A DNA stretch of 64,000 nt from Streptomyces rubradiris (lineage in GTDB: Bacteria; Actinomycetota; Actinomycetes; Streptomycetales; Streptomycetaceae): positions 5,604,501-5,668,500 of the forward strand of contig NZ_BNEA01000015.1 of assembly GCF_016860525.1 (NCBI RefSeq), read 5' to 3'. Every line of letters begins with the position of its first letter. Position 1 is the stretch's first letter. Shown here in pieces: positions 1-6,891 of the stretch. The notes beneath the pieces are model-generated. The model saw only the letters and a list, made by a program, of their open reading frames with translations, was not told the origin of the DNA and did no database searches. Made by a program: the position numbers and the translations under genes.

Positions 1-1
1 C

Positions 2-592
2 CGGCACGCCTTCTCCTTCGGGCCGCACTACGACCCCGACAACCTGCGGTTCGGCGCGCTGATCGCCTGCAACGAGGAGCGGCTGGCCCCCGGCGCCGGT
101 TTCGACGAGCACCCGCACAGCCACACCGAGATCGTCACCTGGGTCGTCGAGGGCGAGCTGACCCACCGCGACTCCGGCGGGCACGAGACGCGGGTCGGCC
201 CCGGGGACGTGCAGCACCTGAGCGCGGCGGCGGGCGTGCGGCACGTGGAACGCAACGACGGCCCGGCCCCGCTGACCTTCCTCCAGATGTGGCTGACCCC
301 CCGGGAGCCCGGCGGCACCCCGTCCTACACCCTGGTCCCGGCCGCCGGGGGCCCCGTCAGGTACGAGGTCCCGGCCGCCGGCGCGGTGCTGCACGTCCGG
401 CGGCTGGGGGCCGGGGAGCGGACGGCGGTGCCGGACGCACCGTGGGTGTACGTCCATGTGGTGCGCGGCGCGGTCCGGCTGGCCGGGACCGGGCTGGGCC
501 CCGGCGACGCGGCCCGGATCACCGGCGCCGAGGGGCTCCGGGCGCTGGCGTCGGCCCCGGCGGACCTGCTGCTGTGGGAGATGACGCCGTAG
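2..592 (+). CDS. Pirin-like bicupin protein, 5' end outside window
   Basis: The reading frame is already open at the window edge and ends with TAG at 590-592. It gives about 196 residues, starting in RHAFSFGPHYDP, which is close to the N-terminus of pirin-family proteins. The first cupin is clear: the metal-ligand pattern EHPHSHTE is followed by GELTHRDSGG and then PGDVQHLSAAAGVRH. A second, weaker cupin fills the C-terminal half (about residues 100-190). Pirins are cytoplasmic iron-binding bicupins; some oxidise quercetin and others act as redox-sensing cofactors. The role here cannot be read from the sequence. Only the start codon and the first few residues are missing. Confidence 0.85.
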   Translation, partial: RHAFSFGPHYDPDNLRFGALIACNEERLAPGAGFDEHPHSHTEIVTWVVEGELTHRDSGGHETRVGPGDVQHLSAAAGVRHVERNDGPAPLTFLQMWLTPREPGGTPSYTLVPAAGGPVRYEVPAAGAVLHVRRLGAGERTAVPDAPWVYVHVVRGAVRLAGTGLGPGDAARITGAEGLRALASAPADLLLWEMTP

Positions 593-622
593 CGGCGGCA
601 GCCCCCGAAGGACGCGGCCTCG

Positions 623-1444
623 TCAGCCGCGCAGTTCCGCGAGGACCGCGTCCGTGAGGGCCGGCCACGCCTCGATCGCCCAGGGGCCGAACGCGCGGTC
701 GGTCAGGGCGACCCCGGCCGCCCCGGCGTCCGGGTCGATCCACAGGAACGTGCCCGACTGCCCGAAGTGCCCGAACGTGCGCGGCGAGGACGAGGCGCCC
801 GTCCAGTGCGGGGACTTGCCGTCGCGGATCTCGAAGCCCAGGCCCCAGTCGTTCGGGTTCTGGTGCCCGTACCCGGGCAGCACGCCCTTGGTCCCCGGGT
901 ACTGCACGGTCATCGCCGCCGCCACCGTCCGCGCGTCCAGCAGCCGGGGCGCCTGGACCTCCGCCGCGAACCGCAGCAGGTCCTCGACCGTCGACACCCC
1001 GTCCTTCGCCGGCGACCCCTCCAGCGACGTGGCCGTCATGCCCAGCGGCTCCAGCACGGCCTGGCGCAGGTACTCCGCGAACGGGATGTCCGTCGCCTTG
1101 GCGATGTGGTCCCCGAGCTGCTCGAACCCGGCGTTGGAGTACAGCCGCCGGTCCCCGGGCGGGGCCGTGACCCGGTGCTCGTCGAAGGCCAGGCCCGAGG
1201 TGTGCGCGAGGAGGTGACGGACCGTCGCCCCGGGCGGACCGGCCGGCTCGTCCAGCTCGATCGCGCCCTCCTCGTAGGCGACGAGCGCCGCGTAGGCCGC
1301 CAGCGGCTTGGTGACGGAGGCCAGCGGGAAGCGGTGCCCGACGGGACCGTGCGTCCCGAGGACGGTCCCGTCGGCTCGTACGACTCCCGCCGCGGCGGTG
1401 GGGACGGGCCAGTTCTCGATCAGCGCCAGGCTCTGCAACGACAT
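623..1444 (-). CDS. Serine hydrolase, beta-lactamase/DD-peptidase fold
   Basis: This is a 273-residue protein of the class C beta-lactamase/esterase superfamily. The nucleophile motif SxxK appears as SVTK near residue 40, and the second motif YxN appears as YSN in RRLYSNAGFEQLGD. The HxG-type third motif is in the region FGHFGQSGTFLWIDP. There is no signal peptide, so a cytoplasmic esterase or peptidase role is likelier than cell-wall synthesis. I start at ATG 1444 (MSLQSLALIENW) rather than at the longer upstream frame, because that extension overlaps and shadows the neighbouring GNAT gene. It is co-oriented with the GNAT gene 19 bp upstream, probably as one transcript. The substrate is unknown. 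Confidence 0.8.
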   Translation of the reverse strand: MSLQSLALIENWPVPTAAAGVVRADGTVLGTHGPVGHRFPLASVTKPLAAYAALVAYEEGAIELDEPAGPPGATVRHLLAHTSGLAFDEHRVTAPPGDRRLYSNAGFEQLGDHIAKATDIPFAEYLRQAVLEPLGMTATSLEGSPAKDGVSTVEDLLRFAAEVQAPRLLDARTVAAAMTVQYPGTKGVLPGYGHQNPNDWGLGFEIRDGKSPHWTGASSSPRTFGHFGQSGTFLWIDPDAGAAGVALTDRAFGPWAIEAWPALTDAVLAELRG

Positions 1445-1463
1445 GCGTCCGAGCCTATGCGGC

Positions 1464-1946
1464 TCACAGCGACAGCCGCATCGACGGGTCGGAATCCCGG
1501 GTGAAGCCCAGCGCGGTGTACAGCGGCTCGGCCTCCGGCGAGGCGTTGAGCAGCACGTGTCCGGCGCCGCGCGCCCGGAACCAGGCCAGCAGCTCCTCCA
1601 TGCACGCGCGCGCGTAGCCCCGCCTGCGGGCGTCGGGGTCGGTCGCCACGCTGAAGACGTACCCGACCCGGCCCCGCGGATTGCCGGGCTTGCCGATGCG
1701 GTACTCCACGGTCCCCGCCACCAGCGCGGCCAGCGCCCCCGGCCGGCCGGGGTGGTCCACCACGAACGCGGCGAAGTCCGCGTCCCCGGCGAGCCGCTCG
1801 CGCAGTTCCGGCAGCGACTCGCGCTGCCAGCCGGCCGCCCCGTCACCCCCGCCGCCTCCGTCGCCCCACAGGGAATCGATCATGATCTGGCGCAGTCGCA
1901 GTACTTCCCCGGCATCCTCGGGCCGGGCCCGTCGTACGAGACTCAT
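1464..1946 (-). CDS. GNAT-family N-acetyltransferase
   Basis: This is a 160-residue GNAT protein. The acetyl-CoA binding motif A is visible as VGYVFSVATDPDARRRGYARACMEELL (Q/RxxGxG/A type, about residues 95-120), followed by the usual C-terminal LLNASPEAEPLYTALGF segment. The start MSLVRRARPEDAGEVL at ATG 1946 matches the typical IRxAxPxDAxxI opening of the family. A glycine run (residues 29-35) sits in the loop before the catalytic core. It lies directly upstream of the serine hydrolase and is divergent from the MerR/aldo-keto reductase pair. The acceptor substrate cannot be predicted. Confidence 0.82.
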   Translation of the reverse strand: MSLVRRARPEDAGEVLRLRQIMIDSLWGDGGGGGDGAAGWQRESLPELRERLAGDADFAAFVVDHPGRPGALAALVAGTVEYRIGKPGNPRGRVGYVFSVATDPDARRRGYARACMEELLAWFRARGAGHVLLNASPEAEPLYTALGFTRDSDPSMRLSL

Positions 1947-2005
1947 GGGGCGCAGGCTAACCACCGCCACCGGGTCCGGTCCTGGGGATTTCTTACCGGA
2001 CCGGC

Positions 2006-2036
2006 TTGCTTGGAGTGCACTCCAACGCCATAGCGT
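2006..2036 (+). promoter_or_regulatory. MerR-type promoter with operator in the spacer
   Basis: A perfect 16-bp palindrome, TTGGAGTGCACTCCAA, lies at 2010-2025. A -35-like TTGCTT (2006-2011) and a -10-like TAGCGT (2031-2036) are 19 bp apart, with the palindrome between them. A long 19-bp spacer holding the operator is the hallmark of promoters that MerR-family regulators activate by DNA untwisting. The predicted start point is at or next to ATG 2043, so the transcript would be leaderless. The MerR gene directly downstream is the obvious binding protein. Confidence 0.72.
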
Positions 2037-2042
2037 GGGGAC

Positions 2043-2507
2043 ATGACGGTGATGCAGACCACGCCAGCGGCCACCGGGCAAGCCACCCCCGCCGACATCT
2101 GCTCCGCCCCTCCCCGGCGCCACCCCCGCCCCGACGGCCAGGACCGCTACACGATCAGCGAGGTCGTGGCGTTCACCGGTCTGACCGCGCACACCCTGCG
2201 CTGGTACGAGCGGATCGGGCTGATGCCGCACGTCGACCGCTCACACACCGGCCAGCGCCGCTACCGCAACCGCGACCTGGACTGGCTGGACTTCGTGACC
2301 AAGCTCCGGCTGACCGGCATGCCGGTGGCGGACATGGTCCGGTACGCGGAGCTGGTCCGGGAGGGCGAGGGCACCTACGCGGAGCGGCGGGACCTGCTGG
2401 AGTCGACCCGCCGGGACGTCCTGAACCGGATCGCCGAACTGCGCGACACGCTCGCCGTACTCGACCGCAAGATCAGTTTTTACGCCACGGAGGGGACCAC
2501 TCGATGA
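2043..2507 (+). CDS. MerR-family transcriptional regulator
   Basis: This is a 154-residue regulator. After a roughly 30-residue proline-rich N-terminal extension, the MerR winged helix-turn-helix begins at YTISEVVAFTGLTAHTLRWYERIGLM (about residues 36-62) and continues through RRYRNRDLDWLDFVTKLRLTGMP. The C-terminus is an antiparallel-coiled-coil-like helix (ERRDLLESTRRDVLNRIAELRDTLAVLDRKISFY). No cysteine cluster for metal binding is present, so a small-molecule or redox signal is more likely. The stop codon overlaps the start of the aldo/keto reductase (ATGA), so the two are translationally coupled. The palindromic operator upstream suggests autoregulation. Confidence 0.88.
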   Translation: MTVMQTTPAATGQATPADICSAPPRRHPRPDGQDRYTISEVVAFTGLTAHTLRWYERIGLMPHVDRSHTGQRRYRNRDLDWLDFVTKLRLTGMPVADMVRYAELVREGEGTYAERRDLLESTRRDVLNRIAELRDTLAVLDRKISFYATEGTTR

Positions 2508-3520
2508 CCGACGCCAGGATTCCGACGGTACGGCTCGGCGCGGACGGGCCGGAGGTCGGCGTGCAGGGCCTCGGCTGCATGGGCATGAACTTCGGCTACG
2601 GCCCGACGGACGCCGGGCAGGCCCGTGCCGCCCTGGACCGGGCGCTGGAGCTGGGCGTCACGCTGTACGACACGGCGGACGCCTACGGTGCCGGGGAGAA
2701 CGAGCGGTTCCTCGCGCCCTTCTTCAAGGCGCACCGGGACGAGGTGGTCATCGCCACCAAGTTCGCCCTGTCCATCCCGCCGGACGACCCGACCAAGCGC
2801 ATCATCCGCAACGACGCGCCCTACATCCGCGAGGCGGTCGAGGCCAGCCTGAAGCGGCTGGACGTCGAGGTGATCGACCTGTACTACATGCACCGCCGCG
2901 ATGTGAACGTGCCCATCGAGGAGACCGTCGGCACGATGGCGGAGCTGGTCCGCGAGGGCAAGGTCAAGCACCTGGGGCTCAGCGAGGTCACCGCGGACGA
3001 GCTGCGCGCCGCGCACGCCGTGCACCCGATCGCGGCCGTGCAGTCGGAGTGGTCGCTGTTCAGCCGGGACATCGAGGCCAGGGTCGTACCGGCCGCGCGG
3101 GACCTGGGCGTGGCCCTGGTGCCGTACTCGCCGCTCGGCCGCGGCTTCCTCACCGGCTCCTTCACCAACGCCGAGCAGGACCTGACGGCCGACGACTTCC
3201 GCCGCCAGCAGCCCCGCTTCACCGGCGCCAACGCGACGGCCAACGCGGCCCTGCTGGCGCCGATCCGGGCGATCGCCGAGGCCCGCGGCGCCACGCTCGG
3301 CCAGATCGCCCTGGCCTGGGCGCAGCAGCGGGCGTCGGTCGCGGACCTGACCGTGGTGCCGATCCCGGGCACCCGCAAGCCGGGCCGGGTGGAGGAGAAC
3401 GTGGCGGCGACCCGCATCACCCTCACCGACGACGAACTCGCCACCCTGGAACCCATCGCCTCCCAGGTCTCCGGCGACCGCTACCCGGACATGCGCTTCG
3501 CGTCGGCGGGCCGCGAGTAA
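2504..3520 (+). CDS. Aldo/keto reductase
   Basis: This is a 338-residue cytoplasmic NADPH-dependent aldo/keto reductase of the AKR13/YajO-like group. The GLGCMGMNFGYGPTD opening, the catalytic tetrad region LYDTADAYGAGENE (Asp and Tyr), VVIATKFALS (Lys) and DLYYMHRRD (His) are present. The C-terminal coenzyme segment VVPIPGTRKPGRVEENVAA is also seen. It is translationally coupled to the MerR gene by a 4-bp overlap, so it is presumably the target induced by that regulator. The physiological carbonyl substrate is unknown. I start at ATG 2504 (MTDARIPTVRLG); the longer frame reaching back to 2006 only runs through the MerR gene in another phase. Confidence 0.9.
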   Translation: MTDARIPTVRLGADGPEVGVQGLGCMGMNFGYGPTDAGQARAALDRALELGVTLYDTADAYGAGENERFLAPFFKAHRDEVVIATKFALSIPPDDPTKRIIRNDAPYIREAVEASLKRLDVEVIDLYYMHRRDVNVPIEETVGTMAELVREGKVKHLGLSEVTADELRAAHAVHPIAAVQSEWSLFSRDIEARVVPAARDLGVALVPYSPLGRGFLTGSFTNAEQDLTADDFRRQQPRFTGANATANAALLAPIRAIAEARGATLGQIALAWAQQRASVADLTVVPIPGTRKPGRVEENVAATRITLTDDELATLEPIASQVSGDRYPDMRFASAGRE

Positions 3521-3594
3521 GCACCACGCGGCGGGGCCGACGATCCGGCGGGGCTGTCCGGAACTGCCCGTCCGGCGCGCCGACCATCCGGCGT

Positions 3595-3740
3595 GCCGAC
3601 TGTCCGCCGGGGCTGATTACCCGGCGGGGCCGGCTGTCCGGCGGGGCTGATTACCCGGCGGGGCCGGCTGTCTGCCGGGGCTGATTACCCGGTAGGGCTG
3701 GCTGTCTGCCGGGGCTGATTACCCGGCGGGGTCGACTGCC
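3595..3740. repeat. 34-bp tandem repeat in a degenerate repetitive spacer
   Basis: The spacer 3521-3891 between the convergent reductase and DUF4429 genes contains no credible gene. Its centre holds four copies of the 10-mer CTGATTACCC starting at 3613, 3647, 3681 and 3715, exactly 34 bp apart, inside a longer unit rich in CCGGCGGGGC and GGCTGTC. More degenerate copies of GGCTGTCCGGCG-like sequence extend on both sides, to roughly 3530 and 3880. There are no unique spacers, so this is not CRISPR. It probably reflects replication slippage. It could also form hairpins that end both flanking transcripts. Confidence 0.75.
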
Positions 3741-3891
3741 CGGCACGCCCGGCTGTGCGGCTGGGCTGGCTGTCGGGCGGACCGGCTGTCCGGTGCGCCC
3801 GGCCGTTCGCCGGGGCCGATTGTCCGGCGCGCCCGGCCGTTCGGCGGGGCCTGCCGGCCCGTTGGGCCGGACGGGGGAGCCGGACGGGTGG

Positions 3892-4740
3892 TCACAGTTC
3901 GGCGAGGAGTTGTGCCTTCTTGGTGGAGAACTCCTCGTCGGTGACCAGGCCGGCCTGGTGGAGTTCGCCGAGGTGGCGGATGCGTTCGGCGATGTCGGCG
4001 GGGTCGCGCCGGGCCGGGGACGGTATCGCGGGTACCGGTCCCCGGGTGCGCACGGCGGCCAGGACCGCCGCGGCGAACGGCAGTGACTCGTGCACCGGGC
4101 CGTAGCCCAGCCCGAAGACGACGGCCGCCGGGTCCTGGTCGGGCTGCGCGGGCGCCGCCGGGCCGGGCGTTCGCCGGACCAGCCGCAGATGCCCCTCGAA
4201 GACCTCCGGCGAGCGCCACTCCACCCCGCTCAGCTCGGTCACCGCGAAGCTCTGGTCGCCGGCCTTCCACTTGGTCGAGGACGCCCCCGTCCAGGACCAG
4301 CGGAACTGCACGGACGTCCCGTCGAAGGACGCCTTGCCGTCGTAGGCCTTGAAGTGCAGGGGCGCCTCGGGCGCCGCGACCAGGTGCCGGTCGGCGGGGC
4401 CGGACTCGGTGAGCAGCCCCTTCAGCTCGTCGGCGTAGTACTCGGCGAGGGTCTCCCGCTCGGCCGGCAGCACCAGCCGGTACGGGTCGGAGCCCTCCTT
4501 CAGCTGCCCGTCGGCCGCCTCCATCAGCGGATCGGCGCCGGGGCGCGGCCGCAGGCGCAGGACGACCGTCCCGCGCCGCCCCGGACCGAGGGTCACGCCC
4601 TCGACCGCGGTCAGCGGGATGCGGCGCTCGCCCAGCGCCTGGAACAGCTTCGGTGTCCGAATCCCCCGTTCGTAACGGATGAGCACGGAGTCGGACTCGA
4701 ACTCCCAGACGGCATGAAAACCCGCCAGTACGTCACCCAT
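3892..4740 (-). CDS. DUF4429 and SHOCT domain protein
   Basis: This is a 282-residue cytoplasmic protein. Its N-terminal part resembles two tandem PH-like DUF4429 domains: MGDVLAGFHAVWEFESDSVLIRYERG and then LHFKAYDGKASFDGTSVQFRW each open a beta-rich module. The last 35 residues (IAERIRHLGELHQAGLVTDEEFSTKKAQLLAEL) form a SHOCT short C-terminal helical domain, usually an oligomerisation or anchoring element. I chose ATG 4740; another ATG 9 bp upstream (4749) and a longer frame to 4794 are possible. The biochemical role of this common streptomycete protein is not known to me. Confidence 0.8.
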   Translation of the reverse strand: MGDVLAGFHAVWEFESDSVLIRYERGIRTPKLFQALGERRIPLTAVEGVTLGPGRRGTVVLRLRPRPGADPLMEAADGQLKEGSDPYRLVLPAERETLAEYYADELKGLLTESGPADRHLVAAPEAPLHFKAYDGKASFDGTSVQFRWSWTGASSTKWKAGDQSFAVTELSGVEWRSPEVFEGHLRLVRRTPGPAAPAQPDQDPAAVVFGLGYGPVHESLPFAAAVLAAVRTRGPVPAIPSPARRDPADIAERIRHLGELHQAGLVTDEEFSTKKAQLLAEL

Positions 4741-4806
4741 GCGGCTCATCGTATGCGGCACGTGTCCCTCCGTCGCCACCCGCGCAGACCGCACTTCCTG
4801 CTGTTT

Positions 4807-6024
4807 CTACGCGCGTTGGGCCGTCGGCGTGCCGGACAGACCGGACCGGCACGCATCATCCTGCTGTGCGCACGTCACCTCGCCGTACGCGCCCACCCCG
4901 ATGTCGGCGAGATTGCGCAGGCTGTCCGTGCCGGGCTCGAAGTAACCGCTGTGGCCCTCGGCGTCCCGGGCCGACAGCACCCGCGCGCCGAACGCCGAGG
5001 ACACCGGGTCGGCGCCGTGGCCGAGGCCGCCCAGCTCCAGGTAGGGCACGTCGCGCACCCAGTCGCTGGCGTCCCGCATGGCCCACACCCGGGCCGTCGT
5101 GCCGAGGCCGGCGGCGCTGCCGGCGCGCATGCCGGGACTCGCGGCCACCGCCAGGTCGGCGACCCGGCGGGGCATGTCGCGCGCGGCGACCCCGCAGAGC
5201 ACCGAGCCGTAGCTGTGGCAGAACATCGACACCGGGGACCGGCCGGGCAGCGCCCGCAGCAGCGCGTTCAGCCGTACGGCGCCCTCCTCGGCGCGCAGTC
5301 CGGTGGCCGCGTCCACCCCGAGCCCGTCGGGGGAGGTGTAGTCGGCCCAGGCGATCACCGCCGTACGGGTCGAGGGGCGCGCCGCCCGCTCGGCCGCGTA
5401 GAGCGCCTTGGCCATGCCGACCGGGGCGCTGTAGGGGCGGCTGGTGCGCTGGAAGGTGAGCAGGTCGGTGTCGACGCCGGGGACGACGACCGAGATCCGC
5501 CGGGCCGCGGCGAGGTCGCCGAACACCTCGGCGATCCGGCCCGGGCCCGCGGGGTCGAAGGCCAGGATCTGCCGGCCGTCGCTCAGCAGGGATTCGTAGC
5601 GGTGCATCCGCCGGCCCGCGTCCTGCTGGCCCGCCGCGCTGAGCCGGCTGTCGTGCATGCGGGCGCGCTCGGTCGCGCGGGCGCGTTCCAGCGCGAGGTG
5701 GTTGGCCCGGTAGCGCAGGGAGACCGGGGCGCCGTTCATGTTGCCGACCGCGAGCGGGTAGCGGCGGGCCAGCCGGTCGCGGTCGCCGGGGGTGAGCGAG
5801 CCGAAGAATCGGGCGAGCCGGGTGGGGGCGGCGTCGGGGTCCGGCAGGCGCAGGCCGTGCAGGTGACCGTGGCGCCACTCGGCGAGCGAGGCCGCGAGCG
5901 CCGACGACTCCCGGTGGGTGCGCAGGGCGGTCCAGCCGGTGGTCGCGAGCATCACGAACACCACGGCCAGCGCGAGCAGGGCGCGCCAGATGCTGAGCTG
6001 CGGGGAGGTGTCGAAGGAAGTCAC
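4807..6024 (-). CDS. DUF1023-type alpha/beta hydrolase, membrane-anchored
   Basis: This is a 405-residue protein with an N-terminal transmembrane segment (about residues 13-33, WRALLALAVVFVMLATTGW) followed by a DUF1023-like alpha/beta hydrolase domain in the C-terminal half. The nucleophile elbow is MFCHSYGSVLCG (Ser within CHSYGS), preceded by AVIAWADYTSPDG. The catalytic His candidate lies in SARDAEGHSGYFEPGTDSLRNLADI. The anchor suggests that the hydrolase faces the outside of the membrane. The start is GTG 6024, and no strong ribosome site is visible. It ends 66 bp from the start of the DUF4429 gene on the same strand, so co-transcription is possible. The substrate is unknown. Confidence 0.78.
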   Translation of the reverse strand: MTSFDTSPQLSIWRALLALAVVFVMLATTGWTALRTHRESSALAASLAEWRHGHLHGLRLPDPDAAPTRLARFFGSLTPGDRDRLARRYPLAVGNMNGAPVSLRYRANHLALERARATERARMHDSRLSAAGQQDAGRRMHRYESLLSDGRQILAFDPAGPGRIAEVFGDLAAARRISVVVPGVDTDLLTFQRTSRPYSAPVGMAKALYAAERAARPSTRTAVIAWADYTSPDGLGVDAATGLRAEEGAVRLNALLRALPGRSPVSMFCHSYGSVLCGVAARDMPRRVADLAVAASPGMRAGSAAGLGTTARVWAMRDASDWVRDVPYLELGGLGHGADPVSSAFGARVLSARDAEGHSGYFEPGTDSLRNLADIGVGAYGEVTCAQQDDACRSGLSGTPTAQRA

Positions 6025-6127
6025 TGGGAGGACACACTAGGAGAGCGAGCGGGTCTCGGGGTAACCGAGTGGCGGGGATCACGTTTCGGCGGGCGGTGGT
6101 GAGGGAGTCGGCGATCTGCCAACGATC

Positions 6128-6754
6128 TCAGGTGGTCCGCCAGTTTCCGGTGAGCGCCGAACCCACCTGATCGAGGTACGACGTGGTGAGCGTCCGGATC
6201 AGCTCGGCCCCCGAGTCCTCGCTGGTGCACCACTGCCGCTCGGTGACGCGCATCACCCCGCCGAACACGGCCACCGCCAGCCGGGGCCGGGGGTCGGCGT
6301 CCACGTCGACGCCCTCCCGCTCGGCCAGCACCCGCGCGAGGGCCTCCTCCGTCGCGGCCAGCCGGCGCAGCCGGGCGGCGAACAGCGCGGGCTCGGCCTC
6401 GATCGTGCGGTACATGCGCAGGTGCAGTTCGACCGGCACGACCGACTCGACGGTCGCGTGCAGTTCGTCCCAGCTCTCCAGGAACGCCTGGCGCAGGGCC
6501 CGCATCGGCGCCTCGTGCGGCGGGCGCGCCCGTACGGCCCCCACGAACGCCGCCTCCGCCATGTCCTGGACCGCGAAGGCCACGTCCTCCTTGCCCGCGA
6601 AGTAACGGAAGAAGGTGCGCTGCGAGACGTCGACGGCGTCGGCGATCTCGTCGACGGTCGTGCGCTCGTAGCCCTGCGTGGTGAACAGTTCGAGAGCGGC
6701 CCGCAGCAGCGATTCCCGTGTACGCCGCTTCTTGCGCTCGCGCAGCGTCTCCAT
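6128..6754 (-). CDS. TetR-family repressor next to a drug exporter
   Basis: This is a 208-residue TetR regulator. The N-terminal HTH (TRESLLRAALELFTTQGYERTTVDEIADAVDVSQRTFFRYFAGKEDVAF, residues about 10-58) is textbook. The C-terminal ligand domain is of the TetR_C_17-like type (VESVVPVELHLRMYRTIEAEPALFAARL). ATG 6754 is preferred because AGGAGAG lies about 10 bp upstream; an in-frame upstream extension to 6850 covers the operator region and is unlikely. It is divergent from an EmrB/QacA-type exporter and probably represses it and itself through the shared 125-bp promoter region. Confidence 0.88.
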   Translation of the reverse strand: METLRERKKRRTRESLLRAALELFTTQGYERTTVDEIADAVDVSQRTFFRYFAGKEDVAFAVQDMAEAAFVGAVRARPPHEAPMRALRQAFLESWDELHATVESVVPVELHLRMYRTIEAEPALFAARLRRLAATEEALARVLAEREGVDVDADPRPRLAVAVFGGVMRVTERQWCTSEDSGAELIRTLTTSYLDQVGSALTGNWRTT

Positions 6755-6821
6755 GGCCACTCTCCTGTGAACGCGGGCGAACCTCCGTCCGGCCCTGGGC
6801 TTGACCCCCTTTTTTCGTGTC

Positions 6822-6891
6822 AGTAACCGACTAGTGAATTGGTTTGTCAACTGTCAGCGGCTGTCACTAACCTGAGTGTATGACTAGTCGG
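6822..6891. promoter_or_regulatory. Divergent tetR/exporter promoter region
   Basis: Toward the exporter, TTGTCA (6844-6849) and TAACCT (6868-6873) are 18 bp apart, placing the transcription start at about ATG 6880, so the mRNA would be leaderless. Toward the repressor, the complement of 6845-6850 reads TTGACA. The same few bases therefore act as -35 candidates on both strands. Nine-base inverted arms CCGACTAGT (6827-6835) and ACTAGTCGG (6883-6891) flank the region, and a CTGTCA direct repeat (6851 and 6861) sits between them. Either is a candidate TetR operator. The second arm lies inside the first codons of the exporter gene. Confidence 0.55.

Noticed and set aside
623..1846. Extension of the serine hydrolase to 407 residues
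   Set aside because: The extra 134 residues lie within the GNAT gene in another frame and lack any family similarity.
3613..3725. Possible CRISPR array (34-bp period)
   Set aside because: The units are contiguous and similar over their whole length, with no unique spacers and no cas genes.
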